Shown here piece by piece: positions 50,301 to 61,331 of a stretch of 64,000 nt of DNA (position 1 is its first letter; each line of letters begins with the position of its first letter). A program made the translations under genes and the position numbers. The stretch spans positions 186,001 to 250,000 of the forward strand of contig JAUTDP010000012.1 of assembly GCA_033439795.1 (NCBI GenBank). Reading direction: 5' to 3'. The notes under the pieces are model-generated. The model had not been told where the DNA came from and did not search any database. It saw nothing but the letters and a program-made list of their open reading frames with translations. This stretch comes from Sordaria brevicollis (lineage: Eukaryota; Ascomycota; Sordariomycetes; Sordariales; Sordariaceae).

Positions 50301-51950
50301 ACTCGGCATCGGGATTGCCATTTTCACCCATCACTCACCATCTGCCGTTCTGTCGAGCGAGATCGTGAGATCTTTTCTCCCGCAAACGATCGATCCCGTT
50401 GTTGCTTTCTCCGCTCGAATCTGTTCTCAGATACAAATGTCCATCGGCAAGGGCAAGCCCCAACTGCTTTGATTACGCAAAGATTGCCAGAGCGAGCTGA
50501 ATACGACGACATCATGTAATCAAGTCAGCTTCATCCCAAGAAGGCATTATCTATCGGCGATCAGAAGCCACAGCTGTGTTCGCCGACTGAAAATCCATGG
50601 TTGAGATGCAGCTTTGGGACTAGACAAGGTCTGGTAGAGCGGACTTTCATCCTGCCCAGGTGGGACTCGTGGGTATCTCCCTCATGGGTGCATGGGCAAA
50701 ACAATAGCCAAATGCAGAACCCATCCTCTCTCTACCGCTCGCAAGGGTTGACCGAGTGGGACCAGGGGACATCGCCCGGGCATCTACCAGGACCGGCCGG
50801 GGTCGGTGGCCCTCAACCACCCTGGCAGAGCAACGGCGTCCGGGGTTCAGTAGCTCAGGGGTGATTCCGTATCGTCATCAAAAGTCTTGTCGCTGTGTGG
50901 GTGTGCATCCTACCCGTCCATTGTCCGCCGTAAAGCAAAGGCGGCGGATGGGGGCGGACGTGGCTTCAAGCAAAGGTACAACATATTGGACACTCGAGCC
51001 TGCCATCCGGTCATGTCGAGTAACGCAGTGCTAGATACTCGGCTGTCGCGGCTGCAGTCACTCCGTAGCCGGATCAACCATCGCTCATCGAAAATCAACG
51101 TGCCAAGGAGCGATGATAGAGCTGTAACAGGATCGAGGGCGGGCAGTACCGCACAGAAAAGTTAGAGTGGCATATAATAAGGAAGAGCCAGCGGCCCGGT
51201 CCGGACAGGTAACCACGAAGCCAGTGGCTGCCATCCTAACCTCCGCTCCTATCTTCGGAAGTACTACTGCGTAGGTGGTGTTCCTACGAGGGTATGCCAG
51301 CCACTTGACCTGCAACTCAGGAGATCAGGTAACCCCCTCCGTTCCGCCCCCTATACAAAGTACATCTGAACGGCACACTCGTTAGGCTTAGCCCAGGTCA
51401 CTGACTACTTGTGGGGAGACCTGAAGGCCTGAGGCGCTCACTCCACTGCCATTCATCCTTCTCAATCAGCATCGCCCCGATCTTGTGCTTTCACCAGCTC
51501 TGTACGGGCAGCCGGAAGCCAATTTAGACGACATAGTCGGCCAGCGCAATCAAGACTATTCTCGAACCAGCTCGGTCTATCACGGGGATTGGGCAGACGG
51601 CAAACAAAAGCTCCCAAAACTGTCTGGGTTTCACATTCGCCTATTAGGGCTGGACCGGATAGGGGAGAACGTGTGCGATCCCTTGATCCCGGGGTGATTA
51701 CCTAGGTAATTTGTGCTGAGCGAGGCGTCGGCGGCCTGAGGTACCACCTGAAAGCTGGACAGCGAATGGAAAAAGCCGATCTTAGCCTGGCCGACATCTC
51801 CCCATCGAGGTATATATTTACCTTTAGCAAAGATTCAGGAGCTCAATTACTTGTGGGCCACGCCATATTCCGCCGACGACGACTTCATATCCCTCGACAT
51901 CAAGTGTTTGGGTTTCCGCAGCGCGTAACCCGAGACACAACCGATCCAAG

Positions 51951-54145
51951 ATGACAAGAACCAGCGGCGAACAACCGTATTTCAACAACTACGGCGCCGG
52001 GACGCATGAGGTACGCAGACTTCCATTCCCTTCTCCGCCTCTTTACCGATCCAAACCGAGCCCTCTACTCAGGAGTCATCCATTTCTCTCCCCTGTCTGG
52101 TCCCTTGCAAGGCTGAGCCTGCTGGGTAAAAGGAAGGACGGCCAGGAATCCTGCATTGTCCTCCCCCAAACCCCGAGCCGCTGGAGACGTCTGCGTCGCG
52201 CAAGCTTCACAGGTCAACAAAATCCTGCAAGGTAGACTCCACAGCCAAGGCAGCCTGTGTGGATGACTGAAGGACTTGAAACCCAACAGTTCGAGTGAGC
52301 AAAACCTCCTCAACGATGTCGGCCCTGAGATATCCGTGCATATATGGCATAGTTGCCAGTCATAACTTCGTCGATCAGAGGAGCCACGCGATCAGGGAGA
52401 CCAGGAGACCGTTGTGGGGAGATTTTGTTGTCGGGATCACCCAGGGAAGACGAAAAGGCAGAAAACGGTCATGAGGTTGGTAGAAGTAACGTGAGACGAG
52501 GGCCCTGAATTAGATGCGCAAACCTTTATTATACGCCTCGCATTCAATCACACTTGAACATCGCTGAATAACTAACATATAGCAATGGCGTGTCTAGCAG
52601 ATGATGACCGAAGTACCGTCAGCCTTCAACCCCGGCGGCGGTCTGGAAAGTCTTGGCATGTCCGAACACGCCACTTACTCGGAAAATCAAACCACTTCAA
52701 TTCATAGCACACACCAGCGGAACGGACCGAGCTTCCCCTATCCGAACTTTGCCTCTCCAGCCCGGCAAACAACACTTCCGACTTCTCCAACCTTTCCAGT
52801 GGCGACAGCGTCATATCACGTTTCGACTCCTGACCAACCCTCACAGCCTCCCTATTACCAACAAGGGGCTGGCTGGGAACAACAACAACTACCATCTACG
52901 AGCGCCGCCGCGCTGTACAACCGTGAGCTCCCCGCCGTTTCAGCACCTCCGGGCTTGACACCATACGAATTCGCGCCATCGCATGACATATCGGATTCCT
53001 ACCTCGGTGGCGGCAGCACCTACGGATCGCCACCTGTGCTTCAGAGTCCTGTACAGCCAGGTTTCGGATTTTCTTGGACGAACGGTTACCCTCCAAACAG
53101 CCTTGGACCGAACACACCGTCTCAAGGAGCCATAGCGTCACCGACCGCGAGGACGTTTGGGTCCATCAGTGCGCCATCCGAAACTGGGTTCTCTGACAAC
53201 TCTGACGGCGTCACCTACGGAGCTAGTCAGCAGCAGCAACAGCAGCAGCAACAACAACAACAACAATCACAACAACAACACCGATGGGTCCAAACCACCG
53301 CCGAGTCGATCGAAGGAAGCAACAAACCCGAGGACGGGGCGGCGTTGGATAACGGCGGAAAGATGGCTTCTTCTTCAAGCCAGAGCCAAATAATGACACC
53401 GATATCCCGCGGATCACCCTTCAACTTGGGGGCCGCAACAGTGCCACCAGTACCAGGAGTGACACCAAGTGCCGTCAAGCCCGCCGCAAAAGGAACCGCA
53501 TCCGCGCCTGCCATAATGAGCAAGAACAAAGGAAAACTCCGAAGCGCCTCCCGAGCTCCCAAGAACATCCAGCCCCGACCGGAAGAGACAGCAGAAGAGC
53601 GCAAGTCGCGCAACTCCCACAATCTAGTCGAGAAGCAGTACCGCAACCGACTCAACGCGCAGTTCGAGAGTCTCCTGGCTGTCCTACCAGATTCGTTGCG
53701 TTCGTCGATGACCATGATTGGCGGCGGACCAGGCGGGGAATCCGACGGGGTTAATGGCGGTGGGAGTGTCATCCCAGGCCAACACCCTTCGCTGGATTTC
53801 AGTATCGAGCGGAGATTGAGTAAAGCCGAGGTGTTGGATATGTCGAGGCGGTACATCCTGTCACTCGAAAAAGAAAGAGATACGCTGGAGAGGGAAAAGG
53901 AGCAGTTGATGCGTAATATTGATCAGCTGAGGCATGGACAGCATGGTCAGGGGCATATTCAACATCACCATGGTCAGATACCGCACCCCGGGGTTCATGG
54001 GCAGCACGGAATTCCTGGGCAGCATCACGGTGGTCACGTTAGTGCGGTTCCGGGTGCTCCTGGTGCTCCGGGTGGGATGTACATGGTGGATAGGAATGGG
54101 ATACCGATAGGGCATCATGGGCATATGAGGGGGGTTGGTGGTTGA
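51951..54145 (+). CDS. bHLH transcription factor with SREBP-like tyrosine, polyQ and His/Gly-rich tail
   Basis: The proposed exons are 51951-52010 (20 codons, MTRTSGEQ...) and 52601-54145, joined in phase by a 590 nt intron (donor GTACGC, branch CTAAC at 52572-52576, acceptor TAGCAG), giving 534 residues. A start at the ATG of 52601 is the alternative. The bHLH region runs from about residue 352 to 457. The basic region has H360, E364, Y367 and R368 (SHNLVEKQYRNR), the E-box contact pattern but with Tyr where most bHLH proteins have Arg, as in SREBPs. A long Gly-rich loop follows, then helix 2 and a leucine/charged coiled stretch. There are no transmembrane segments, so it is not a membrane-tethered SREBP. 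N-terminal residues are Ser/Pro/Gln-rich with a Q13-S-Q3 run at 230-246, typical of activation regions. The C-terminus is His/Gly/Gln-rich. Nuclear DNA binding is inferred; targets are unknown. Confidence 0.88.
52011..52600 (+). other. Long first intron of the bHLH gene
   Basis: GTACGC opens directly after the 20-codon first exon. CTAAC at 52572-52576 precedes AG at 52599-52600. An earlier AG (52581-52582) and an out-of-frame ATG (52585) lie between branch and acceptor. At 590 nt it is several times longer than the other introns in this window, so it may carry regulatory sequence or alternative starts. Confidence 0.6.
53228..53278 (+). repeat. CAG/CAA repeat encoding polyglutamine
   Basis: Thirteen CAG/CAA codons, one Ser codon, then three CAA codons lie inside the bHLH gene. 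Mixed codons suggest moderate stability. Confidence 0.97.
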
Positions 54146-56095
54146 AACGCAACACCGTGTCTTTCCTGATTCTTGAAAATCAACCTTCATGGCGTTCCCC
54201 TTTTTGTTTTCCTCTTCAACATACACTATGCAAAAAAGGCGTTACAGGAAGAGAGGTTTTTTTGGATGTTGCGCTTTTCAAGAGGGGAAAAGGCTTTTTG
54301 GCAGTATTGTCGATACACGTAGGTATTTCTTTTCCCTACTCTACTTTTTGGCTAGAGCGAAAAGCAAAAAAGAATCCAAGATTGACACTTTTCTCCGGGG
54401 CATATTGCACTGGTAAATTGTTTGGGCATATATGGTGGGATATTCCAGAGTACATTTTCAGGTTTGATGTTAGAAGCGGCGAGTGTACTATCGAGCGCTC
54501 AGGCGAAATTATAAGGGCATCCATTATAGACCGGCAAGCGCGTTATACGGGCAGCCTCGCCCTTTCCCTTTACGATCCAATCCGCCTTCCACAACCTCGT
54601 GTGAATGTAACTACTAACTGAGGAAAGACCCACTCAATGGCTGCCTACAACTCTGATTTTCCAAAACGATCGTCCTTGCCGTAGTCGGGATATTCAGTAG
54701 AGGTAGCAAAGAAAGGACAATTTGAACTGATGCCGTGTCCAATTCTGTCCTGAATCGTGACAGGAGGCACGGCAGACACACCGTGACAGCCAGTCATCCC
54801 TCGACTCAGTGTCTCCTGGCTTTCATTCCAGGCCTGCCATTAACCGTTATTAAGATGAGTGAGCTAGAGGCCTTCCTACACGAATCATTGATAATCGGAG
54901 TCCTCAAAATATACGTTCTTTCCATTTATCAGCAGTTATATCAGTGTGTCTTCCGGCACTTGAGCCCTTATACAAGGTCTAGGGGCAGCTAAACTTCAGA
55001 AAAGGGGGAGTGTGTCCAGAATCTCAGGCTGCTCCCTCTATAGGCGCAAGAGATCAAGGGCCCGGTTGTGCTCTGTCAAACGTGGACAGGCAATGGTTCT
55101 GTAACAACCAACACTTTTTTTTTTCTCTTCGCCCTGAAATCGCGGTTGTCATGGGTCGACGAGAATGAGACTTGCTACTGAAACAGCCAGGGCACATTAC
55201 CAGAGACATCGAACTCTGACCGATTCTGAACTCTCACAAAAAGTAATAATAGTGGGTATGGATAAGATGTGTATGGTATATATATACCTATGTGACTCTC
55301 TTGTCATGACTTGTAAAACACACTATTTAACGCCGCTTGCCTTTTTGAAGCAAAATCAATCATGATATTTTTTTTTCCCTCCATGGGATGCCACTTGAAC
55401 GCCGCCGCCTGCCTGTCGAACCAACCAAACATCACGCACACCACACAAGCTCCGAATCTTATGCTGAACCTTGCCGCACCCTTTTCCACTCATCCACAGG
55501 CTCAGTCGAAGGTTGCCTTTTCCAAGCAAAAAGAGCTCTCAGCTTTGCTTTTCCGCACTTGCGATCATGCTTTTGGTTTCCGTTTGGCCCCCACGCTAAA
55601 AGTGATCAAGGCGCGCGCGCGCAGATCCTCGGCTGCCCGTCCATTTTGTCGTACTTTTTGTCGTCGTACTGACAATGGGACTTCGCTGCAGGTAGAGTCA
55701 CGGGATGAAGCGCGCAGTCATTGCCCTTGTCCCCACCCATCGCTACGACCCAGCCCAGCGAGTAAAGACGCGATCCAACGTCAACCGCGGCTTCAGCTCT
55801 TGGACAAGAAACACCCATGTCCTGGCAGATTCCTCACTTTCACCCTTTACTAAACCCCCCACCTTCCGCGATTTGTGTCGTCGTCTCGGGGTCGAAGAAA
55901 TGACTGATCCGGGCCAAACCGAGCCTAGCCTAGGCAGCACCGAGCCCGGCAAGTCAAAGGTCGTAGTCCATCACACCAGTAACAATGGCTGGCATTTCCG
56001 ACTGTGCTTCCGCCCTTCCTAATCTCCAGCCGTACAGGACCACTTTTGCGCCGTGCTTTGTTCCTGCGCCGTCGCTTTTGTCGACATGATCACAC
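54146..56095. other. Convergent intergenic region
   Basis: This lies between the 3' ends of the bHLH gene and the CenH3 gene, about 1.95 kb. A (GC)n stretch lies at 55611-55621 and a T-rich run near 55117-55127. Small open frames have no recognisable product. Confidence 0.55.
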
Positions 56096-56785
56096 TCATA
56101 CCCATCCAGCACCTCCCCAGACGCCGCGTATCCGGCGCGCCAGCTGGATATCCTTCTGCATGATGGTGACGCGCTTGGCGTGGATGGCGCACAGGTTGGT
56201 GTCCTCAAACAAGTGAACCAAAAAGGCCTCGGCGGCCTCTTGCAGGGCCAGGATGGCTTGCGACTGCCAGCGCATTTCCTCGTCCATGGGGCGGAACTGC
56301 ATGGCTATTTCGCGGACCTATTTGACATTCAATGTCAATATATGAGTTAGGTTGTATGTGTGGCTTCCCTAACCCAACAACAAGGGAACGTACCAATCGC
56401 GCAAAGGGAAGCTTAGCAACCAAAAGATCTGTTGTCCTTTGGTAGTTACGGATCTCCTTGAGCGCAAGCGTGCCGGGTCTGTAACGCCTCTTTTTGCCTT
56501 GGGGAACGGGATCACCGGCTGTTTTGTTTATTGTTTGTTAGCAGCGTGTTATATCCTAGTTGGCGCCGTATCCATGGATGGCTACACTCCGAGCGCGCGC
56601 GCGCGCGCGTATATACGCGCCGCAATACTGGAAGATCGGCCAAAGAGACAAGACCGGATAAATTATGACGTACGTTGAACACTGCTGGAGCGAGCCTTCC
56701 TCTTTCCTGGGGGAGTGGCCTTGGCCGCCGCGGCTTTCTTGGGCACTGTCTTGCCCTTGCCTGGTCCTTTCAATTTTGTTGGCAT
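56096..56785 (-). CDS. cenH3: Centromeric histone H3 variant (CenH3/CENP-A)
   Basis: Three exons (56785-56674, 56518-56394, 56317-56096) give 152 residues; all introns are GT-AG and the frame is kept. It replaces H3 in centromeric nucleosomes and nucleates the kinetochore. The N-tail ([17 protein letters not shown]...) is Lys/Ala/Pro-rich and unlike the ARTKQTARK tail of canonical H3. The histone fold is clear: alpha[23 protein letters not shown], then [11 protein letters not shown], loop 1, [29 protein letters not shown], and [14 protein letters not shown] hallmarks are a loop 1 three residues longer than H3 ([18 protein letters not shown] versus REIA-QDFKTDLRF-QS) and Trp in place of Phe before QS. 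It ends with a short GVWGGAGWV extension. Introns distinguish it from typical replication H3 copies less securely than these residues do. Divergent from the derlin gene. Confidence 0.96.
56593..56620. repeat. Alternating GC/TA purine-pyrimidine tract in CenH3 intron 1
   Basis: A GC dinucleotide run is followed by the palindrome GCGCGTATATACGCGC, giving about 28 bases of strict purine-pyrimidine alternation, a sequence class prone to Z-DNA or cruciform formation. It lies within intron 1 (56519-56673). Confidence 0.9.
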
Positions 56786-58063
56786 TTTTGTTGTTGTGGT
56801 GTAGTGATAATCGGTAAAGTTTTGGTCGGTAAATTGCCCGCTATTTCAAGATTGGGAGGGGTGTTGAAGTTGGATATCGATGTGTCGTCCAAAACACGGA
56901 AATGGTGGTTGCAAGTCGCAATCGAAACCAAGGACCGGAAGCTGGGTCAATGTTGTGGTTTGCGACGGGAGCTAAAGTGGATGCGCCGGCGGAGCTTTCT
57001 TCAATTGACGGGGAGTCTTGGGCGCGTCGTCCGTCTGTCGTGCAAGGAGGCGGCAGCAAGGGATCAGCAAATTCGGGTCGGGGTTGTTGCAGCCAGGAGT
57101 GGAGGAAAACGGCGAAAATGGGGACAAAGAAAGAATCGAGATTGTCCAAGATATCGGGTATAAGTGCTTCAGGGGGTGAATGGCCAAACGCGGAAGTGCC
57201 AACACACGCAATCGCTGTCGACGATGTTTGCTACAAAGGGGGGTGGTTGGGGAAGCGTCGACTGGAATGGGGAACCTTGACGCGCCTTGCGTTTCTTTTT
57301 GAACGCGACTGCAGTCGCGCTCGGTCACAGTGGATTTTGTGGGGTTATGACGATGGAGTTCAAGTCGGCATGCAGGGGTTTAAATGGGCGGCAGCGGGGA
57401 AATGTGGGGTCCAGCGAAAGCAGCTTGGCCTTGAGCTTGTTCACACCTCACAACGACCATATCTGCGCATAAATGCATGAAGCGGTTAGTATGATATTTG
57501 ATCTTTGCCGTTCAACCCTGGAAACTTCGACGCACAGCGCTTCCACTTCCATTCCGGGTCGCTTCTACTTGCAGCTGCAGCCTTCCCCAGACAATCCGCT
57601 AGCGATCCCGCCAGCCCGTGGCCCCGTCTCCCGTCGCTTCCCGCGTCTAAAACCAACCGGAACCTCAACGGCCACCCCAGCCTGTAATCTGTACACCTAA
57701 ACCTTTCTTAGAGGACACGACATCATCAACAGCCGCCGAACCATCTTTGATCTATCAACGTCACTTTCCGCACGCTCTTTGTTTGGGCTAGGCGTTATCT
57801 CATAGTTTATTTAAACACTTCCGAACAAGAGATTGTTTCAAACTCCCAATCCGACCGCAAGTGTCCTCGTTGACTTCGCATCATCGCATTTGCCCCGATC
57901 GTACCTAATTGGAGACGGTACCCAATTCATCTACACACCATCTGTGCTAGCGACGCCGCTATCGATTAAAACATTGCTGCCCCGGCCGGCATACAGAACC
58001 CGCCAAGCATTCGATAACGAACCATCACATCATTGAGCAGTTGCTGCTCTACAAACCTACACG
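56786..58063. other. Divergent promoter region between CenH3 and derlin genes
   Basis: A 1.28 kb region lies between two outward-reading starts. The open frame 56902-57480 reads through the CenH3 upstream DNA but resembles no protein and is judged spurious. No specific operator could be assigned. Confidence 0.5.
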
Positions 58064-58969
58064 ATGGACCAAATGATCGGAGGTGGTGGCGCCGGCGCCG
58101 GCGATGGGCGCTTCCCGCTCGAGACGTGGTTTTGGGAGATGCCCGTCTGCACAAGGTGGTGGACAACGGCAACGGTGCTCACGAGTGCCTTGGTCCAATG
58201 CGAACTTGTCACACCCTTCCAGCTCTTCTATAGCTACCGCGCCGTCTTTGTTAAGTCACAGGTTTGTGGATTTCCATCAGGTTCTTCCTTGAGAAGGCAA
58301 CGGCTTGCTAACATGTCTGCTGTTCTTCCCGTTTAGTACTGGCGACTCCTCACCACCTTCCTCTACTTCGGGCCCTTCTCCCTCGACCTCTTATTCCACG
58401 TCTACTTCCTACAACGATACTCGCGGCTCCTCGAAGAGTCTGCCGGCCGATCACCAGCACACTTTTCATGGCTGCTAATGTACGCCATGGCCTTCCTGCT
58501 GCTCCTGTCGCCGCTCGTTTCTATGCCGTTCCTCGGCCATCCGCTTTCGTCGACATTGGTCTACATCTGGTCGCGCCGTAACCCGGATACCCGACTTAGT
58601 TTCCTGGGGTTGATGGTGTTCAGCGCACCTTACTTGCCCTGGGTTCTTATGGCGTTCAGCTTGATCCTCCACGGAACGGTGCCCAAGGATGAGATGATGG
58701 GTGTTGTTATTGGTCATATTTGGTACTTCTTCACCGATGTGTACCCTCCTCTGCACGGCGGCTCGAGACCTCTTGACCCGCCCATGTGGTGGCGCCGTAT
58801 TTTTGGTATGTGACCTTGTATATCTTCGTATGACGTATGGTTTTGTCAGGATGCATGTACTAATAAATATGTTGCAGAGGGCCGACCGCGCGAGGAGACC
58901 ACGGATGGCATCAACAACGAGATTGCAGTTGCTGGGGCTCCCGAAGTTGCGCCGCCCGAAGTCCGTTAA
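58064..58969 (+). CDS. Derlin (Der1/Dfm1-type rhomboid pseudoprotease, ERAD)
   Basis: Three exons (58064-58261, 58337-58805, 58878-58969) give 252 residues. Introns of 75 and 72 nt have GTTTGT and GTATGT donors; CTAAC lies before the first acceptor. Derlins sit in the ER membrane and help move misfolded proteins to the cytosol for proteasomal decay with the Hrd1/Cdc48 machinery. The derlin WR motif is present right after intron 1 (YWRLLTTFLYFGP, W68-R69). Later, GHIWYFFTDVYPP matches the conserved derlin GHxYYFxxDVxP block. Six hydrophobic segments are visible, and the catalytic Ser/His pair of active rhomboids is absent, as expected. The C-terminus is short and acidic (EEIxx-free, ending APPEVR). 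I see no SHP box for Cdc48 in this tail, which may favour the Der1-like rather than the Dfm1-like branch, but that is inference. Confidence 0.95.
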
Positions 58970-59428
58970 GATGTGAAGTGGACGTAGAGGAGGAAGTGGA
59001 ATTGTATCAAGGACATGGGCCGTTTGGGCATGGCGAATCTACTGAATTTTTATCTTATATGGAGGATACCAGGCGTTTCAGGGCAACATGGGAATAGTAC
59101 AAAATCAATTCATTCTGGCACAACAGCCGTGGAATGGTCAGACTGTTCAAGAGAAAGAGCAAACATTGTTTGGCCTACACCAACGCCCAAAGATGTCATG
59201 GTGGGAAGCCTGGGTAGCGGCCACTGGACGGTAGAAGAGGAACATGTGACCGGTCACTTATACCAGACATCGGCCAATACGTATTAGAAAATATCTCATG
59301 CATTCGGGTATAGATATGTGTCGCTCAAAGCAAGTAGCAAACTCAGCGTATCGTCTGCGTTCCTCATTTCCATTCGCGGTGACCTAACAGGCTACGTAGC
59401 CCTTTCTTGACTGCTCTACCCATACCAT
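58970..59428. other. Convergent intergenic region (derlin and ARD 3' UTRs)
   Basis: A compact tail-to-tail gap of about 460 bp. Only 3' UTR sequence is expected; the small open frame at 59015-59287 is considered spurious. Confidence 0.55.
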
Positions 59429-60129
59429 TTAGGCCTTGAGGAACTGAGTGACATACTCCTGGCGGTAAGGGTTCTCATCAAGACCCTCGGTGCGGTTCAG
59501 AGGAGTCCACTTAGGCTCCTCCTTGAACAGGCGCATAGCCTGGATATACTGTTTTTGTTTGGTCAGCATGACAACTCTCTCGCCCTACCTCCATATAAGA
59601 GTGGGAAGAACATACATCAGTATCATCAGTCGTAAACCTGTGATAGATCCCCGCCGGCAAGATGATCAAGTCATCCTTGACAAGCTTGATGCGGATCCAC
59701 TCGTCGCCCTCGCTGCGCACGTCAAAGTAACCCGCCCCGTCGCGGATGTACCGGATCTCCTCATCCTCGTGCAGGTGCTCGTCAAAGAACTGCTTGACCT
59801 TGGTCTCGTAAATGTCCCCCATGGCGCTGGGCGAGATGGTCACCTCGTCCCGGTTCTTGTAGCCGCGGGAGGCGGCGAGCGCGTTCACGCCCTCGAGTTC
59901 CGGGATGCGGAAGTAGAGCACGCCGACTTTGGCGAGCTGGTCGAGGGTGACCTCTTTGCCGGAGTCGTGGGGGAGGCGTTGGTCGCCCTGGGATATATGG
60001 TGTTAGCATAACACATGTTGGGTGAGTGAGGTGAGGTTTTCACGAGCCGAAACGTATGTAGGCCGGTGATTGAGTAAACACGTATGACATGTGGCTTACA
60101 GGGAGGTTGTCGTAAAAGTAGGCCTTCAT
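59429..60129 (-). CDS. adi1: Acireductone dioxygenase (methionine salvage)
   Basis: Three exons (60129-60100, 59987-59616, 59548-59429) give 173 residues, all junctions in phase 0. The enzyme oxidises acireductone (1,2-dihydroxy-3-keto-5-methylthiopentene) to the 2-keto acid precursor of methionine plus formate, with a metal in a cupin barrel. The metal ligands are visible: H81, H83 and E87 in HLHEDEE, and H126 in AGIYHRF, the spacing typical of the ARD family. The first exon has only ten codons ([10 protein letters not shown]) and its intron contains a CTAAC branch site. The last exon carries the conserved [11 protein letters not shown] end. The length is near that of yeast Adi1 (179). Expected cytosolic or nuclear; no targeting peptide. 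Reading only the middle frame misses both ends. Confidence 0.96.
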
Positions 60130-61331
60130 TTTGACTGTGTTTTGCTGTTTGATATGAGGGTCTGTTCCTGGATGTGAATGAGACGACGCCCGCGGGGATT
60201 TTGTTAGGTGAGGTGTCGCTGCGAACTATTGTGGGGCTAGATGCAGTTCGGTGGAAACAAGAAGTTGGAGTCTTGGAGATGGATTTGTCAGGGATAAGGG
60301 TTTGAATATGGTAAGTATAGTCTATGGAAAGAGTTACAAGGACGGTTCTTCTCAAGAACACTTCAGATGAAGAAGGTTTCAAATCTCACAACGCTACCTA
60401 CGGACGGACAAATTTCGGTCGTGGTCCCGGGTTACATATCACACCATGTCCACGTTTTTCGGGTGACGTATGGAGGGGTTTTTGCACTTTTGTGAGATGC
60501 TGTAAGAAAATTGCGCCATCGCTCCCCGATATAACGATTCGCTCGTTCGGCACTTGATCTCCCGGGTGCCGGCTCGGCTTCACGACACGGATTCAGGGGT
60601 TAGTAAACATTGACAGTTTCTCCATTTGCCGCACACCGTTGCCCTGCGGTTGCTAGGCAGCCTGGGATGCTGTTAGGGGCGTGTTTATATCACAATGTCC
60701 ACATGCGGCCGTCGCTGGGCATGGAAGAAGAAGTACTTGATCAGAACAACAATTGAAGATGTTGTAGACTTAGACCTTGATGACAAGCGTGACCGGGAAC
60801 CAGAAAATGAGATTGTTTGAAAAGCATCGGATAAAAACCTACCATTCTGATGAGGCTGTTTTGGCGTCTGTATTATTGGTTATACTCATATGCTTGCGTA
60901 TTAGCGAATAGAACAATATCCTAGGAAGGAGTATGCTTCTATCGGTTCAAAACAAAGACTAATGCAGCTACTGGGGTCTGACTAACAGCATCCGTGTCCC
61001 GTGAAACCCACCCGATATCAATGGACATTATCCGGGCTGATGCTCCTTCGGGGCTTTCATGACACTTCACGTTTTCATCGTCAAATCGCCTTTTCCGCCT
61101 TAGTTTCATCTATAGAGCCTTCGACCTCATTTCGGTCATTAATTATACACTTCCGTTTGTCGTGACAATGACATGAGATTCGACAAAGCGGGCGTTTGCG
61201 TATCGCACATTGCACCGTCGGCATCGCCACTTGTTGTTATCACCGCGCTTTGATAGCGACTTCAATTAAGCCTTGGGTCTTCATAATCTATCAACTCTTG
61301 AACCACAGCGCCTCATATCATCGCCCTCGAA
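60130..61331. other. Divergent intergenic region between ARD and SDR genes
   Basis: About 1.2 kb holds both promoters. No coding exon, RNA gene or clear repeat was recognised. It is more AT-rich than the flanking coding DNA but keeps CA/TG, so it is not RIP-mutated. Confidence 0.5.

Larger units (their letters stand above)
42878..51950. other. Gene-poor region of normal composition (~9 kb)
   Basis: The first ~700 bp probably hold the 3' UTR of the CRIB-motif gene. Beyond it I found no exon chain with a recognisable product on either strand. Simple repeats seen are GGAA (43271-43305), ATGTAGC (43697-43720), T30 (44351-44380) and a T-rich tract (47378-47397). A minus-strand frame at 49427-49660 has protein-like composition but no family match. 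CA/TG are normal, so this is not RIP debris. The last part includes the promoter of the bHLH gene. Confidence 0.5.

Noticed and set aside
56902..57480. 192-codon + strand ORF upstream of CenH3
   Set aside because: No family resemblance, uneven composition, and it occupies the shared promoter region of two well-supported genes.
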